This document shows, in pieces, positions 16,475 through 23,800 of a DNA stretch of 38,398 bases. Within the stretch, counting starts at the first letter, position 1, and each line of letters begins with the position of its first letter. Source of the stretch: Chloroflexota bacterium (lineage in GTDB: Bacteria; Chloroflexota; Dehalococcoidia; JACQUD01). The translations under genes and the position numbers were made by a program. Where the stretch lies: positions 1 through 38,398 of the forward strand of contig JACQUD010000036.1 in NCBI GenBank assembly GCA_016210485.1, given 5' to 3'. Under the pieces are notes generated by a model. The model made no database searches. It saw nothing but the letters and a program-made list of their open reading frames with translations, and had not been told where the DNA came from.

Positions 16475-17752
16475 CTATGCCACAACATCGGGGAGGTCGA
16501 GACGGCTGAGGTCTACGTCTGGACGTGTGGTCTCGCTTCGGTAGTCGGAGAGAGCCACTCCCAGCCCATACTTCCGCCGGATATCGCGAATTCCGACCGA
16601 GAGCTTCACGCAGTACTCGAGGGAAGGCTGTGCTTGCTTCTGCCCGTAGAAGGCGGAGTCCTGCCGCACCCGCAGAATGTTCAGGCGCGCGCTCACCCCA
16701 TGCCGGGCAAGGAACTCGGTCCCTTCCAGAGTAGAAGCTACCGCCTCATCCATGGTTTTGAACCCGTATGGCTGTGCCATTTCTGCCCCCCCCACCCATT
16801 GGGTGCGAACGTTGCCTCTGCCGAACACTTTGACGGCGGCGACGAGGCTGTCTATCCAGTATTGCCTCCCAAAATACTTGGCCTTGAACGGGCATATCCA
16901 CTCGAACAGTTTCTCATCCCAGACCTCGAGGTTTGGCCCAACTATCGCTGCGCCTGCCTCGCGCAGGCGGACCAGTGTTTTTTCCGGAAAGGCGCTGGAA
17001 ACCAGCCGCACCGGGAGGCCTTTGCCTCCAAAACACCTCTTCAGCGTCTTCAGAACCGCTATGTAGGAGTTTGCCTCGTTTTCATAGGGAGTAGCCCCCG
17101 CGGGATCTGAACCTGCCACCAAGTGCATTTCAGTCCATCTTCCCGGCTCCTTCAGGGCCTCGCTCACCGTTTCGTATATATCCTCCAGGTCTGCATCAGT
17201 CTTGGGCCCCTGACTCCCGCGCCTCCGTCCTGTGGCGAAGCAGAATTTACAGGGCTGGCCTTCACTCCAAGCTTGGCAGTAGCTGTGGGGGTTAAGTTTC
17301 AGGCAATCTGAATCAGAGTGTACGATGTGATGCATCGGGGTCCCGCGACTGGTCTTCTTGCCATAATAGTCAGGTATCGTGTCCAGGTAGACCTCCTCCA
17401 CCGGTTCTTCGCCATCCACCAGCATTAGCTTCTCACCGATGATATCCAGAGAATATGGGACCAGCCCGCCCCTCAGCAGGGCGGGCCTCCCGGGGCCTAT
17501 TAGGGTGAAATCTGACCCCAAGAACGAAGAGCCATCCCTGAACGTCCCGCCTCCCAGCTTCCACGGCGCTCTCTCCCCTCCCGGTTCCCCCTCATCCTCA
17601 AAAACGGAGTTCGATTCACGAGCCCTCTCCATCGCCCGGTCGGTCATGGCCACGCCACGTAGCCCGGCATCGATCTTGCGAATGACAAGCCTGGGCACGT
17701 CAGGATACTTCGCCGCGACCTCCTTGAAACTCATGCTGCCCCTCTGACTCAT
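16475..17752 (-). CDS. Radical-SAM-like enzyme with CX8CX2C cluster motif
   Basis: A 425-residue protein that I place in the radical SAM superfamily by layout. The ATG at 17752 has AGGAGGAG just upstream; the GTG at 17779 does not. Its cysteines are Cys150, Cys159, Cys168 and Cys171. The CKFCFATG end looks like a classic radical SAM cluster loop, but the first Cys is eight residues away (CX8CX2C) instead of three. Later segments fit the TIM barrel: MHLVAGSD, VRLVSSAFPEKTLVRL, NLEVWDEKLFEWICP, and VFGRGNVRTQWVGG. From memory these resemble the MSMEG_0568 (nitrilase-cluster) radical SAM family. It lies between two CoA-transferase genes. The reaction is unknown, and other Fe-S chemistry is possible. 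Confidence 0.75.
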   Translation of the reverse strand: MSQRGSMSFKEVAAKYPDVPRLVIRKIDAGLRGVAMTDRAMERARESNSVFEDEGEPGGERAPWKLGGGTFRDGSSFLGSDFTLIGPGRPALLRGGLVPYSLDIIGEKLMLVDGEEPVEEVYLDTIPDYYGKKTSRGTPMHHIVHSDSDCLKLNPHSYCQAWSEGQPCKFCFATGRRRGSQGPKTDADLEDIYETVSEALKEPGRWTEMHLVAGSDPAGATPYENEANSYIAVLKTLKRCFGGKGLPVRLVSSAFPEKTLVRLREAGAAIVGPNLEVWDEKLFEWICPFKAKYFGRQYWIDSLVAAVKVFGRGNVRTQWVGGAEMAQPYGFKTMDEAVASTLEGTEFLARHGVSARLNILRVRQDSAFYGQKQAQPSLEYCVKLSVGIRDIRRKYGLGVALSDYRSETTRPDVDLSRLDLPDVVA

Positions 17753-17793
17753 GATGTCTCCTCCTTCGGTAGAGACCACTGTCTCTCTCCTCG

Positions 17794-19005
17794 CTAGATG
17801 ACCCCGGTTTCACTCATCTTCACCAGGTCCTCTCTGGTGTATCCTAACTCGCCCAGAACCTCGGCGGTGTGCTGGCCCAGCAAGGGGGGCGGCCTCCGCA
17901 GCTGCCAGGGCGACTCAGGCAGAATGAAGGGACGGCCCGGGATGGTCGTCTTCCCCAGGACGGGGTGCTCCACCTCGGTCCAGAATCCCCTGGAGTTGAT
18001 GTGAGGGTCTCCTAGCAGCTCCTCGACGGTATTGCACGGGGCACAGATGACATCGGCGGGCACGGCCTCCTCCCAGCATTGTTTCTTGGTGCGTTGCATC
18101 ATCCAGGAGAGCAGCATGCCGGCTATTTCCTCGTGATTTTCAAGCCGTGCCTCTTCGGTAGCATAGCGGGGGTCGGTGAGGAGATCGGGCCTCCCCAGCA
18201 TTTGGGATACCTGTCTCCAGCGCCCCATTCCGAACCACTCCACATATCCGTCGGCGCAGGGAAGGGCTCCCGTGGGCGGAGAAGAGACGATGCGGCCTTC
18301 CATGGGCTCTCGGGTTTCCTCAGTCTTGGTGAACTGGTACCCCACCTGGTGAGTCAACCGGCCATCGCCGAAGCTGACCAGCAGCTCCATGAGAGACAGA
18401 TCCAGATATTGTCCTCCCATGCCCTGCCACTGCCTGGCGAAGAAGGCGGCCAGGATGCCGATAGAGGCGTAAAGCCCAGCCACCAACTGGGGCATAAACT
18501 GGGCGCTCTTGAGGGGCTCTCTCTCGGCCACGCCGCCGCCGAACTGTTTCCCACCGACGCCCTCCAGCACCAGGTCCGAGACCTTGAAGTCCCGATAGGG
18601 GCCCGTTTGGCCGAAGTTAGAGATGGAGGCCATGACCAGCTCGGGCTTTATTCTCTCCAGGGCGGGATAGTCCAGGCCGAAGGAGGCCATGACGCCGGGA
18701 CGGAAGCTCTCCACCACTATGTCGGCACCCTTGACCAGCTCCTGGAAGATGCGCTGCCCTGTGTCGCTCTTCAGGTTCAGGGCGATCGAGCGCTTGTTGG
18801 TATTGAGGTGGAGGAAGAGACCGCTCCTCTCAGGGTGGGGGATGTCGTCGGGGAAGGGGCCCAGGCGGCGAGCGGAGTCGCCCTCCCCCGGCTTCTCTAT
18901 TTTGATGACGTCGGCCCCGAAGTCGGCCAGGAGCTTGGTAGCGTAAGGGCCGGCGATGTGGTGGGTCAGGTCCAGGACCTTCGTATCGGAAAGGGCTGGC
19001 TCCAA
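17794..19005 (-). CDS. Class III CoA-transferase (CaiB/BaiF), catalytic Asp apparently replaced by Gln
   Basis: A 403-residue CoA-transferase family protein and the first gene of the six-gene enzyme operon. TTG at 19005 is chosen because AAGGAG lies 7 bases before it and homology starts at once (SDTKVLDLTHHIAGP). The longer frame to 19161 crosses the promoter at 19073-19101. Family marks are LADFGADVIKIEKPGEGD, NTNKRSIALNLKS and SNFGQTGPYRDF. In the region where the catalytic Asp should be, the sequence reads MPQLVAGLYASIGILAAF, which places Gln (about residue 173) at that position. The C-terminal half is otherwise complete (VSQMLGRPDLLTDPRYAT, then the closing LGELGYTREDL). A non-catalytic partner subunit, as in two-subunit CoA-transferases of anaerobic toluene degradation, is one explanation. 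Confidence 0.92.
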   Translation of the reverse strand: MEPALSDTKVLDLTHHIAGPYATKLLADFGADVIKIEKPGEGDSARRLGPFPDDIPHPERSGLFLHLNTNKRSIALNLKSDTGQRIFQELVKGADIVVESFRPGVMASFGLDYPALERIKPELVMASISNFGQTGPYRDFKVSDLVLEGVGGKQFGGGVAEREPLKSAQFMPQLVAGLYASIGILAAFFARQWQGMGGQYLDLSLMELLVSFGDGRLTHQVGYQFTKTEETREPMEGRIVSSPPTGALPCADGYVEWFGMGRWRQVSQMLGRPDLLTDPRYATEEARLENHEEIAGMLLSWMMQRTKKQCWEEAVPADVICAPCNTVEELLGDPHINSRGFWTEVEHPVLGKTTIPGRPFILPESPWQLRRPPPLLGQHTAEVLGELGYTREDLVKMSETGVI

Positions 19006-19072
19006 TAGGGGACTCCTTATACGTTGTTTTGAATACCGATCGACCTCCACTGGTGGAAGCCAGGGTATTGCC

Positions 19073-19101
19073 AATATACCATGACTCTGATAAACTGTCA
19101 A
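19073..19101 (-). promoter_or_regulatory. Sigma-70 promoter B, for the CoA-transferase/radical-SAM operon
   Basis: On the minus strand TTGACA (19096-19101), a 17-base spacer and TATATT (19073-19078) form a near-consensus promoter. The same hexamers, spacer length and flanking sequence occur at 11854-11882. The transcript would start near 19066 and have a leader of about 60 bases before the TTG start at 19005. No comparably good promoter is seen on the plus strand for the permease gene in 19006-19215. Confidence 0.82.
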
Positions 19102-19215
19102 CTCGAGGTATTTCGAATGGTCTGCCGCACAGGAGCCCACAGGGGTACTCTGACGAGACAATAGGTCAAAAGGGGAAATGCTACAGGTATTACCTTAAGA
19201 GAGGCTGTTCGAAAG

Positions 19216-20940
19216 ATGCGTTATGTTGCCATCCCCTGCAGTATCTTAAGACATCTTCGTCCCTACGTCCTAGTGCCTTTTCTGGGCCTTCTGGCCCTCT
19301 TTCTGGCCTACCCCATATTCATGGTAGTATATGCCAGCTTCAAGGGAGGGCCTCCTGGGGTCGACACGCCGTTTTCCTTCGAGGGCTATACCCGGGCGTG
19401 GTCGGAGTGGGCCACCTATAAAGCCCTGATAACGACCTTTGCTCTGGCGGTGCCCAGGGTGCTTACCGGAGTTATTTTCGCCATCTTCGCCACCTGGATC
19501 ATCACCCGAACCAACACCCCGCTTCGATGGTTCTTCGAGGAGATGATATGGCTGAAGCTCTTTTTGCCCATTTTACCCATGGTGATGGCGTGGCTGCTCA
19601 TCGCCGGCGGCCGGTCGGGGGTGCTCAACAAATTTCTCATGGATGTCTTAAACCTGTCCAAGCCGCCGCTGGACATCCAGTCCTACTGGGGGGTGATCTT
19701 CTATTCTTTCATGCTCTCGGGAAGTTTCTTCTTCTTGTATATGGCGCCGGCCTTCCGCAATATGGATGCCAGCCTGGAGGAGTCGTCCCGGGTCTCCGGG
19801 GCCAGCAACATAAGAACCCTGTTCCGCATCACCGTCCCCATGATGATGCCCGCCATCCTGGGAGTAACCTTGCTGGTATTCCTCTTTGTGCTGTCCTCCT
19901 ATGAGATAGAGCTATTCTTCCTGGCCCCCAAGGGGGCCTATGTCTTCAGCACATGGATATGGTGGGAAGCCAGCAAGATACCGCCGGACTATCCCTCGGC
20001 CATGGCCATGTCCAGCGTCTTCCTGATATTCGTGGCCATAGTCATCTACCTCCAGTCCAAAATATTGGGCGGGCGCCAGTTCGTCACCGTCACGGGGAGA
20101 GGCTTTGGCGTCAGGCTCCTCGACCTGGGGAAATGGAGGTGGGCTGCCTTCGCCTTCATGGCAAGCTGGACTCTGGTCGGCCTTGTTCTCCCCATGGTCA
20201 TGCTGATATTGGGCACCGTCCAAAACGCCTACGGCGTGCTGGGCAGCGGCTATACCCTGGACTACTGGAGGGAGGCCCTGGGCCGCCCCAGCATCATCAG
20301 GAGCTTCAGGAATACCCTGATGCTGGGATTCATGGCCGCTAGCGCGGGCGTTATCCTATATGGCCTCATGAGCTACATATACATCAGAACAAGGCTCAGG
20401 GGGAGGCAGCTTATAGAGATACTGAGTTGGGTGCCCCGGGCAGCGCCGGGGGTGGTGCTGAGCCTAGGCATAGCGTGGGCTGCCCTGGGCGGCATCCCCG
20501 GCCTCGACTTCCTCTACGGCTCCCTGTTTCTCATGGCCGCAGTCATCCTGCTGGAGGCTACCCCTCAGGGGATGAGGATGATGAACGGTGGCATGGTCCA
20601 GCTTTCCGCGGAGCTGGAGGAGGCCTCCCGAGTCTCAGGGGGCTCCTGGAGCCACACCATGAGAAGGGTAGTGGTGCCCCTGCTCATGCCTACCTTGCTC
20701 CATGCCTGGTTGCTTATCTTCCGGGGTGCCACCAGTGCCCTAGTAGTCCTCCTGTTCATATACAGGCCCTCCTCCAAGGTGCTCGCCATCGATATCTTCG
20801 AGCGCATGCTGACCAATCAGCCACAGCAGGCGGCTATACTGGGGGTGCTGCTCACCGCCATCAGCATGGTGGTGGCCATCGTGGCTCGCGTCCTGGCCTT
20901 CCGACAGAGGCGGTCCCTGGAGATCGGCGGCGGAGTTTAA
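19216..20940 (+). CDS. ABC transporter permease, iron/organic-anion type, two fused permease domains
   Basis: A 574-residue membrane protein with about twelve helices. Two copies of the binding-protein-dependent permease domain are fused in one chain, as in FbpB/SfuB-type importers. Each half carries the EAA loop that contacts the ATPase: MDASLEESSRVSGASNIRTL in the first half, and SAELEEASRVSGGS with a nearby RRVVVPLLMP in the second. GAGAGG lies 11 bases before the ATG. The gene is divergent from the CoA-transferase operon. The matching binding protein is at 10310-11782. No ATP-binding gene of this type occurs in the locus, so the ATPase must be encoded elsewhere or shared. The gene converges on DUF2851 with a 30-base gap. 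Confidence 0.92.
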   Translation: MRYVAIPCSILRHLRPYVLVPFLGLLALFLAYPIFMVVYASFKGGPPGVDTPFSFEGYTRAWSEWATYKALITTFALAVPRVLTGVIFAIFATWIITRTNTPLRWFFEEMIWLKLFLPILPMVMAWLLIAGGRSGVLNKFLMDVLNLSKPPLDIQSYWGVIFYSFMLSGSFFFLYMAPAFRNMDASLEESSRVSGASNIRTLFRITVPMMMPAILGVTLLVFLFVLSSYEIELFFLAPKGAYVFSTWIWWEASKIPPDYPSAMAMSSVFLIFVAIVIYLQSKILGGRQFVTVTGRGFGVRLLDLGKWRWAAFAFMASWTLVGLVLPMVMLILGTVQNAYGVLGSGYTLDYWREALGRPSIIRSFRNTLMLGFMAASAGVILYGLMSYIYIRTRLRGRQLIEILSWVPRAAPGVVLSLGIAWAALGGIPGLDFLYGSLFLMAAVILLEATPQGMRMMNGGMVQLSAELEEASRVSGGSWSHTMRRVVVPLLMPTLLHAWLLIFRGATSALVVLLFIYRPSSKVLAIDIFERMLTNQPQQAAILGVLLTAISMVVAIVARVLAFRQRRSLEIGGGV

Positions 20941-20970
20941 GGCGAAGAAACAACGTTGCCGAGCAAGGAT

Positions 20971-22272
20971 CTAAGGATTGCCCTCTTTCAGAGGACAGGC
21001 CCGGCAGCCTCCCTGGTAGCAGACGTTCCTCTCCAGGTGGAGCAACCCCTGCTGGCGACATGCCGAGGTGAGCGCCCCGGCCAGAGCCGGGCCCAGGCAG
21101 GCCCTCACCTGGCCCAGGAGGCCGTTATCGGGAAGCTTGGGATGCCTTTTGTAAACCTTAAGGCACCTCTCTGCTAACTGATGCCTCCCTTCCCTCCGAG
21201 CCCAGGCCAGGAAGAAGGGAAGCACAATATTCACCGCCATCTCCCGGGCCCGACCCAGCCCCACCAGGGCACCAAGGTCTCCGGGCGCCTTCGTCCCCGG
21301 ACACAGATGGCAGCGCCAGTAGTCGTCGGCCTCCACCTTGAGGCCCCGGGACAGCTCCCCGGCCACCCTGGCTTCGGAGCCTTTTTCCAGGAGGGACTTC
21401 AGGCCTTCGAGGAGCCCCTGCCTTCGAAACCCCACCGCCATCCGGGCCGCCCCGGCCAGCCGCCGCGCCGGATGGTTCCCCGGCCGCCCCCACCGAAGCC
21501 AGGGGACAGGTATGGCTACCTCGCCGCCACAACGAGCCCGGGCCAGCTCCAGACAGCGCTCCCAGGGATGGTCCGGGGGCAACTCCCTCTGGGAGGGAAG
21601 CAGGCCGGCGGCCCCCAGGAGAAAGGCCTCGGCCTGGGCTACGGCCTCCTCATCTTCCATATTGCCAATATACCCCTCCAGCTGGCGAAGAGGCACCCTG
21701 TCCGCCAAGTTCCGAAAGGCATCTTTGTTACCGGCGTAGCCCAGAGCGCCCAGAAGACCCCGGTAGAGCACCTGAGGGCCCTCTCCATCTCCCATCTCCT
21801 CATAAAAGCAGGCAGCCTTCTCCTCCAGCCTTTTTCCCCCAGCCCGGTCCAGGAGGAGGCCGAGGTCAGGGCGGGGAGAGGCAGCGGCCACCTCCGGAGA
21901 TGGGAGGTCGGCCTCCCCTATCCAGGCATCCAGCGCCAGGGTGGGAACCTCCTGTCCATTCTCCAGACGAATAGGCCTATGAGTATCGTCCTGGGCCACT
22001 AGGTGCAGGATAACATCGTTATAGGCCGGATCTCGGTGGTGGCCGTGAGCCCGCCACAGGCTGGACAGGCGGTGCGCCTCCACATCCCCTCGAAGGAGCT
22101 GGCCGCTCTTACCCGCCAGAAGGGCACCCTGGAAGTCGGGGCCCCCCTGTCCGGGGCGCCTCCCGGGGTAAGCCACCTCCCAGCTCTCGCCCTCCAATTC
22201 CAAGGGGCGGCGTCCGGAGGCTCGGCGCCATAGCTCCGCCAGCTCCGCCTCCGTCATCTCACAAGGCTTCAT
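20971..22272 (-). CDS. DUF2851 family protein
   Basis: A 433-residue protein that I recognise as DUF2851, whose function is unknown. The N-terminal block is conserved-looking: GGPDFQGALL (about residues 42-51), LRGDVEAH, HGHHRDPAYNDVILHLV. The middle is helical. The C-terminus is cysteine-rich: CHLCPG, then ACRQQG, then NVCYQGGCRACPL, ending in a CX4CX2C group. The PD...(D)VE pattern near the N-terminus plus a C-terminal Cys cluster is reminiscent of Fe-S nucleases of the PD-(D/E)XK type (Cas4/AddB style), but the Lys is replaced by His (VEAH), so this is only a hypothesis. Its ATG overlaps the stop of the HTH-macrodomain gene by ATGA, so the two are co-translated. Confidence 0.82.
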   Translation of the reverse strand: MKPCEMTEAELAELWRRASGRRPLELEGESWEVAYPGRRPGQGGPDFQGALLAGKSGQLLRGDVEAHRLSSLWRAHGHHRDPAYNDVILHLVAQDDTHRPIRLENGQEVPTLALDAWIGEADLPSPEVAAASPRPDLGLLLDRAGGKRLEEKAACFYEEMGDGEGPQVLYRGLLGALGYAGNKDAFRNLADRVPLRQLEGYIGNMEDEEAVAQAEAFLLGAAGLLPSQRELPPDHPWERCLELARARCGGEVAIPVPWLRWGRPGNHPARRLAGAARMAVGFRRQGLLEGLKSLLEKGSEARVAGELSRGLKVEADDYWRCHLCPGTKAPGDLGALVGLGRAREMAVNIVLPFFLAWARREGRHQLAERCLKVYKRHPKLPDNGLLGQVRACLGPALAGALTSACRQQGLLHLERNVCYQGGCRACPLKEGNP

Positions 22273-23030
22273 CTATCCCCCATAGAGGCATCGCCCGTAT
22301 TCCCCAGGGCCTCTTGAAAGGCCAGGTAGGCTCCCTCCCCCCGCAGAGCGAAGACCACCTCTTCGACGGAGGCCGGCCCCGCCAGGAAGCCCTTGACCTC
22401 CTCCAGCATGATCCGGGCGCATTCCTTCACGGGGAAGCCGCCCACCCCGGTGCCCAGGGCGGGGAGGGCCAGACTCCTCACACCCAACTCCGCCGCCCGC
22501 CCCAGGGCGCTGGCCGTGGCCTTCCTTATTTTGTCGGCATCGGTGGCCAGGTCCTGGCCCATGACGGCGGCATGGATGACGTATCTCGCCTGGAGGCGAC
22601 CTGCGCCGGTGATGATGGCCTCCCCTATGGGTATAGGGCCTTCCCTCATCGCCTCGGCCTCGATCTCCTCACCTCCCTTTCTTTTGATAGCCCCAGCCAC
22701 CCCACCCCCCATCCACAGGTGATTGTTGGCAGCGTTAACTATAGCCTCCACTTCCAGGTCAACGATGTCCCCTAGATAGAGCCGAATGATCGCCTCTCTA
22801 TCATCGGGGACACTCTCAGTTATCGTTGCCTCATACTTGAAGCCGGCATGCTCCGCCACCAGGCTCAAGAGGGTAGCCGAGGCTCCTCGGGGGCGATACA
22901 GCCCCGTCTCCCACTCGCTGATAGTCTGCTGCCGGGTGCCCAGCTCCCGGGCCAGTTTCGCCTGGGTGAGTCCCAGGTGCCGCCTCAGGCCTCGCACACT
23001 GGAGGCATCCCAGCTAGGCCGCCTTTTCAT
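22269..23030 (-). CDS. Fusion of XRE-type HTH and macrodomain
   Basis: A 253-residue protein with an N-terminal Cro/C1-type helix-turn-helix (about 12-62: VRGLRRHLGLTQAKLAREL, then QQTISEWETG) joined to a macrodomain (about 80-245). The macrodomain keeps the ADP-ribose site: IVNAANNHLWMGGGVAGAI and PALGTGVGGFPV. It should bind or remove ADP-ribose or a related ligand and bind DNA through the HTH. ATG at 23030 is chosen: the frame continues to a TTG at 23066, but that TTG is part of the -35 box. The promoter puts the transcript start at about the ATG, so the mRNA is probably leaderless. The next gene, DUF2851, overlaps by 4 bases. An inverted repeat inside the promoter suggests self-regulation. 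Confidence 0.93.
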   Translation of the reverse strand: MKRRPSWDASSVRGLRRHLGLTQAKLARELGTRQQTISEWETGLYRPRGASATLLSLVAEHAGFKYEATITESVPDDREAIIRLYLGDIVDLEVEAIVNAANNHLWMGGGVAGAIKRKGGEEIEAEAMREGPIPIGEAIITGAGRLQARYVIHAAVMGQDLATDADKIRKATASALGRAAELGVRSLALPALGTGVGGFPVKECARIMLEEVKGFLAGPASVEEVVFALRGEGAYLAFQEALGNTGDASMGDR

Positions 23031-23037
23031 GCCGCAG

Positions 23038-23066
23038 ATTATACACGGAATAGTGTAAGCAGTCAA
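23038..23066 (-). promoter_or_regulatory. Sigma-70 promoter with operator-like inverted repeat, leaderless HTH-macro gene
   Basis: On the minus strand TTGACT (23061-23066), a 17-base spacer and TATAAT (23038-23043) form a near-consensus promoter. The distance from the -10 to the ATG at 23030 is 7 bases. The spacer contains TACAC-N6-GTGTA (23042-23057), a perfect inverted repeat that would be hidden if RNA polymerase were bound. It is well placed for the encoded HTH protein to repress its own operon. Confidence 0.75.
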
Positions 23067-23096
23067 GGCATTTTGACTCCCACTCCCATCCCTCCC

Positions 23097-23126
23097 TTGA
23101 CGCCATATGGGGCGAAAAGTTAAACT
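23097..23126 (+). promoter_or_regulatory. Putative sigma-70 promoter for the COG1751 gene
   Basis: TTGACG (23097-23102), an 18-base spacer and TAACT-like TAAACT (23121-23126) precede the gene at 23165 by about 38 bases. The AGAGGAGA ribosome binding site lies 4 bases before the ATG. Confidence 0.5.
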
Positions 23127-23164
23127 ATATCCAATAGCGCGGGCAAAACAAGAGAGGAGACAAG

Positions 23165-23800
23165 ATGTCAGAGGTCAAGTGCACTTATTTCGAGCAGATA
23201 GGGAGGGCCAACACCGAGATCGCCCTGGCCCTGGCCCGGCAGCGGGCCATGGAGTTGGGGCTGGATACCGTGGTGGTGGCCACCACAGTGGGGGACACCG
23301 GCGCCAGGGCTGTGGAGGTCTTCCGGGGGATGAAGGTCATCGTGGTCAGCCACTCCCACGGCTTCAAGGAACCCAACACCCAAGAGATGACTACACAGAA
23401 TCGAGCCAAGATCGAGGAGCTGGGGGGGACAGTGCTCACCTCCACCCATATCTTCGGCAGCGTAGGCCGGGCCATCCGCCGCAAGTTCAACACCTATCAG
23501 ACTGAGGAGATTATCGCTCAAACACTGCGCATGCTGGGCGAGGGCATCAAGGTAGTAGTTGAGGTATCAGCCATGGCCGCCGACGCCGGTCTGGTGCGCA
23601 CCGACAAGGATATCCTGGTCGTCTCCGGCACAGGCAGGGGAGCCGACACCGCAGTAGTGATGCGCGCCGCCAACACCCAGGACTTCTTCAATATGAAGAT
23701 CAAGGAGATAATCTGCAAGCCCCGCCTTGACCCGCCACCGTCACAGGCTGAGCAGCGAGGCGAGGCGGCTGTCCCTGCGCAGCGGCCCCACCACAGCTAA
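23165..23800 (+). CDS. Pyruvate kinase alpha/beta-domain-like protein (COG1751)
   Basis: A 211-residue protein resembling the C-terminal alpha/beta domain of pyruvate kinase without the catalytic barrel (COG1751 group, function unknown). Marks are TEIALALARQRAMELGLDTVVVATTVGDTGARAVE, seen as two blocks, then VIVVSHSHGFKEPN, and a second Rossmann-like half ending in VSGTGRGADTAVVM. The pyruvate kinase C-domain binds allosteric effectors, so a ligand-sensing role is conceivable. The last 25 residues (Pro/Gln/Arg-rich, after ICKPRL) look like read-on sequence. They overlap the 3' end of the M16 peptidase gene by 60 bases on the opposite strand. Confidence 0.8.
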   Translation: MSEVKCTYFEQIGRANTEIALALARQRAMELGLDTVVVATTVGDTGARAVEVFRGMKVIVVSHSHGFKEPNTQEMTTQNRAKIEELGGTVLTSTHIFGSVGRAIRRKFNTYQTEEIIAQTLRMLGEGIKVVVEVSAMAADAGLVRTDKDILVVSGTGRGADTAVVMRAANTQDFFNMKIKEIICKPRLDPPPSQAEQRGEAAVPAQRPHHS

